From Rhodospirillales bacterium (GTDB lineage: Bacteria > Pseudomonadota > Alphaproteobacteria > Rhodospirillales > JADHTD01), in NCBI GenBank assembly GCA_016776525.1, contig JADHTD010000091.1, positions 1 to 9,210 on the forward strand: 9,210 bases of DNA, read 5' to 3'. Below are positions 7,427 to 9,210 of the stretch, piece by piece. Positions within the stretch are counted from its first letter, which is position 1; every line of letters begins with the position of its first letter. Position numbers and translations under genes: made by a program. The notes under the pieces are model-generated. The model saw nothing but the letters and a program-made list of their open reading frames with translations, made no database searches and was not told the DNA's origin.

Positions 7427-8047
7427 TTACTCCTTGGCGCCGGCGCCGGCGCCAGCGCCGGTATCGCCGCGCCGGGCAACGATATCGCTGACTTTTTTGC
7501 TGCGGCGGGCGGCAACGCCTTTCGGCGAATTGCAATTGCCGAGGGCGTCAAAAGTCGCCTTCAGCATGTTGTGCGGGTTGGAGGTGCCGATCGATTTGGC
7601 GACCACATCATGCACACCCATGCTTTCAAAAACGGCACGCATCGGACCACCGGCGATAACGCCGGTACCCGGAGGTGCCGAACGCAGAACCACCTTGCCG
7701 GCGCCGTAACGGCCCCGCACGTCGTGATGCAGGGTGCGGCCTTCACGCAGAGGCACGCGGATCATGGAACGTTTGGCCTGATCGGTCGCCTTGCGGATGG
7801 CTTCGGGAACTTCACGGGCCTTGCCCGTACCGAAACCAACATGACCTCGGCCGTCGCCGACGACAACCAGCGCCGCAAAAGAGAACCGGCGTCCGCCTTT
7901 GACCACTTTCGCAACACGGTTAATGTGAACGAGCCGGTCAATCAGTTCCGATTCTTCGTTTTGGCCCCCTCGGTCGCGATCGGAGCCCCGGCCCCGGCCG
8001 CGGCCGCGGCCGCCGCCTGACTGCGCTTTTGTCGGTGTTTGTGCCAT
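7427..8047 (-). CDS. rpsE: Small-subunit ribosomal protein S5 (uS5)
   Basis: S5 acts in 30S assembly, decoding accuracy and mRNA unwinding at the entry channel. The 206-residue product has the double-stranded-RNA-like N-domain with LIDRLVHINRVAKVVKGGRRFSFAALVVVGD (from 36) and GHVGFGTGKAREVPEAIRKA (68-87), then the C-domain with GKVVLRSAPPGTGVIAGGPMRAVFE (117-141) and KSIGTSNPHNMLKATFDAL. An open frame extends to 8092, but the ATG at 8047 gives the normal MAQTPTKAQ start and has AAGGAG (8057-8062) 9 nt upstream; the longer form would overlap rplR by 32 nt. The SD overlaps the rplR stop (TAAGGAG). Both ends are low complexity: an RG-rich run at about 11-28 and a GAGAGAGA tail before AKE. Confidence 0.97.
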   Translation of the reverse strand: MAQTPTKAQSGGGRGRGRGRGSDRDRGGQNEESELIDRLVHINRVAKVVKGGRRFSFAALVVVGDGRGHVGFGTGKAREVPEAIRKATDQAKRSMIRVPLREGRTLHHDVRGRYGAGKVVLRSAPPGTGVIAGGPMRAVFESMGVHDVVAKSIGTSNPHNMLKATFDALGNCNSPKGVAARRSKKVSDIVARRGDTGAGAGAGAKE

Positions 8048-8060
8048 AAAATCGTGCTCC

Positions 8061-8423
8061 TTAGAAAGACAGGCCGACTTCGCGGGCACCATCTGCCAGG
8101 GCCTTAACCCTGCCGTGGTAGCGATAACCGCTGCGGTCGAAAACTACTTCTTTAATGCCGGCGGCCAATGCCCGCTCGGCAACCAGTTTACCCACCTCAC
8201 CGGCAGCACCGGAATCGGCACCCGTCTTCAACTTACCTTTGAGGTCTTTATCCAATGTCGAGGCGGTGGCCAGGGTTTTTCCCTGGGCATCATCAATGAC
8301 CTGAGCATAAATATGATTGCCAGACCGAAAAACAGACAGGCGCGGCCGGTTGCTGCTTTTATTAAGAAGCTGCCGGCGCGTACGCTGTTTGCGGCGGGTG
8401 TATAAGTCCTTTGAATTAGCCAT
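8061..8423 (-). CDS. rplR: Large-subunit ribosomal protein L18 (uL18)
   Basis: The 120-residue length is typical. L18 binds 5S rRNA together with L5 and brings it into the central protuberance of the 50S. The Arg/Lys-rich N-terminus (10-17, RRKQRTRR) leads into RPRLSVFRSGNHIYAQVIDD (27-45). The conserved C-terminus is VVFDRSGYRYHGRVKALADGARE (93-115). The ATG follows the rplF stop by only 3 nt. No strong SD is present at the usual distance (a GAAGG lies about 16 nt away), so translation most likely depends on ribosomes finishing rplF. The gene order L6-L18-S5 is the standard spc order. Confidence 0.97.
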   Translation of the reverse strand: MANSKDLYTRRKQRTRRQLLNKSSNRPRLSVFRSGNHIYAQVIDDAQGKTLATASTLDKDLKGKLKTGADSGAAGEVGKLVAERALAAGIKEVVFDRSGYRYHGRVKALADGAREVGLSF

Positions 8424-8426
8424 GGC

Positions 8427-8960
8427 TTATTTCTTCTTACCTTCTTTGCGCAGAATGTATTCATCCGCGAATTTGACGCCTTTGCCCTTGTAGGGTTCGG
8501 GCGGTCGGTATGAACGGATTTCCGAAGCAACCTGCCCGACTTTCTGCTTGTCGATTCCTTCGACCTCGATATGGGTCTGATCCGGGCACTTAATGGTTAT
8601 ACCTTCGGGAATCGGATAGCGGACTTCGTGGCTGAAACCGAGTTGCAGCACCAAGTCTTTACCCTGTACCTGGGCCCGGTAACCAACACCGTTGATTTCC
8701 AGCTTGCGGACAAAGCCCTCACTGACGCCGACAATCATATTGTTGATGACGCTGCGGGCCGTACCCCACATCTTGCGGGCGCGGATGGAACCGCCACGCG
8801 GTGCGACGACAACACTCTTGTCTTCCATCTTGATTTCAACATCGTCCATCAAGGTTCTCGACAGTTCGCCGAGCTTGCCCTTGGCGGTTACAATCTGGCC
8901 CGCAACCTCGACACTAACACCGTCGGGAAGCGAAACTGGGACTTGGCCAACGCGCGACAT
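8427..8960 (-). CDS. rplF: Large-subunit ribosomal protein L6 (uL6)
   Basis: The 177-residue product matches L6 from its MSRVGQVPVSLPDGV start to the basic KKK end. L6 has two similar domains and sits near the sarcin-ricin loop of 23S rRNA and the factor-binding site. The repeated-fold domains cover about 1-80 and 81-177, with VRKLEINGVGYRAQVQGKDL (84-103) and the family signature PEPYKGKGVKFADE (154-167). The ATG has AGGA 8 nt upstream, and GGAG slightly further. It follows rpsH after 24 nt and is followed by rplR after 3 nt. Confidence 0.98.
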   Translation of the reverse strand: MSRVGQVPVSLPDGVSVEVAGQIVTAKGKLGELSRTLMDDVEIKMEDKSVVVAPRGGSIRARKMWGTARSVINNMIVGVSEGFVRKLEINGVGYRAQVQGKDLVLQLGFSHEVRYPIPEGITIKCPDQTHIEVEGIDKQKVGQVASEIRSYRPPEPYKGKGVKFADEYILRKEGKKK

Positions 8961-8984
8961 AATTTTCGTCCTACTCCAAGGGGC

Positions 8985-9210
8985 CTAAAATACTTTGCAC
9001 AGCACTTCGCCGCCGACGTTGGCGGCACGTGCTTCAGCATCCGACATGACGCCACGCGGCGTCGACAGAATCGAAATGCCAAGGCCGTTGTAAACCCGGG
9101 TTAAATCCCTGATCTTCGAATAGATGCGGCGGCCCGGTTTCGAAATACGGTTGATCTCGCGGATCACCGGATCGCCCTCGTGGTATTTGAGTTCGATCTT
9201 CAATTCGTTG
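8985..9210 (-). CDS. rpsH: Small-subunit ribosomal protein S8 (uS8), C-terminal part (5' end outside window)
   Basis: The frame is open to the right edge and gives the last 74 or so residues of a protein normally about 130 long. Recognisable S8 sequence is ELKYHEGDPVIREINRISKPG, then RVYNGLGISILSTPRGVMSD and the C-terminus ANVGGEVLCKVF. S8 binds the central domain of 16S rRNA, and in E. coli it represses the spc operon by binding its mRNA; that target would lie upstream, outside this window. A TTG at 9203 is an internal Leu codon, not a start, since the conserved sequence continues before it (NE at the edge). The gene ends in TAG, 24 nt before rplF. Confidence 0.96.
   Translation of the reverse strand, partial: NELKIELKYHEGDPVIREINRISKPGRRIYSKIRDLTRVYNGLGISILSTPRGVMSDAEARAANVGGEVLCKVF

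Noticed and set aside
7422..7535. A 38-residue N-terminal extension of L30
   Set aside because: It is inside rpsE, is Arg-rich low complexity, and the ATG at 7421 has a proper SD and the normal L30 length.
8048..8092. A 15-residue N-terminal extension of S5
   Set aside because: It would overlap rplR by 32 nt, and the ATG at 8047 has a strong, well-spaced SD and the normal family N-terminus.

Overview
This window is almost entirely core, conserved genome. Its right nine tenths is the distal half of the bacterial ribosomal-protein superoperon (spc operon plus alpha operon), read on the minus strand from the right edge: rpsH (partial), rplF, rplR, rpsE, rpmD, rplO, secY, adk, rpsM, rpsK, rpoA, rplQ. 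Left of it on the minus strand is a periplasmic Do-family serine protease (DegP/HtrA-like). Convergent to that, at the left edge on the plus strand, is the 3' part of a CPBP-family intramembrane protease gene. No tRNA, rRNA, CRISPR array, insertion sequence, prophage or toxin-antitoxin module was seen.

The organism is most likely an alphaproteobacterium, perhaps of the Rhodospirillales or a relative. This is inferred from the gene order secY-adk-rpsM with no infA or rpmJ between them, from the N-termini of RpoA (MIQKNWQELIKP) and SecY (MASAAEQLAAN), from an L17 with an acidic tail, and from a four-cysteine LID in adenylate kinase. No species can be named from the sequence alone.

Layout from right to left: ribosomal proteins S8, L6, L18, S5, L30 and L15, packed with gaps of 3 to 55 nt; SecY, the translocon channel; Adk, whose ATG shares one base with the secY stop; a 102-nt gap with a near-consensus sigma-70 promoter and a compact leader with Shine-Dalgarno (SD) hairpins; S13 (TTG start) and S11; a 117-nt gap with a terminator-like hairpin; RpoA (GTG start) and L17; a terminator; the HtrA-like protease; a small hairpin; the CPBP protease. 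The longest stretch without a gene is 117 nt, so there is no large unexplained region.

The genes work together as a growth-rate module for ribosome assembly, RNA polymerase alpha, membrane insertion and adenylate balance. The two proteases at the left belong to envelope quality control and seem to be separate transcription units.

I did not find a convincing undescribed biological system. The observations most worth checking are regulatory: the promoter and leader of rpsM, the hairpin between rpsK and rpoA, and a repeat-expanded acidic tail on L15.
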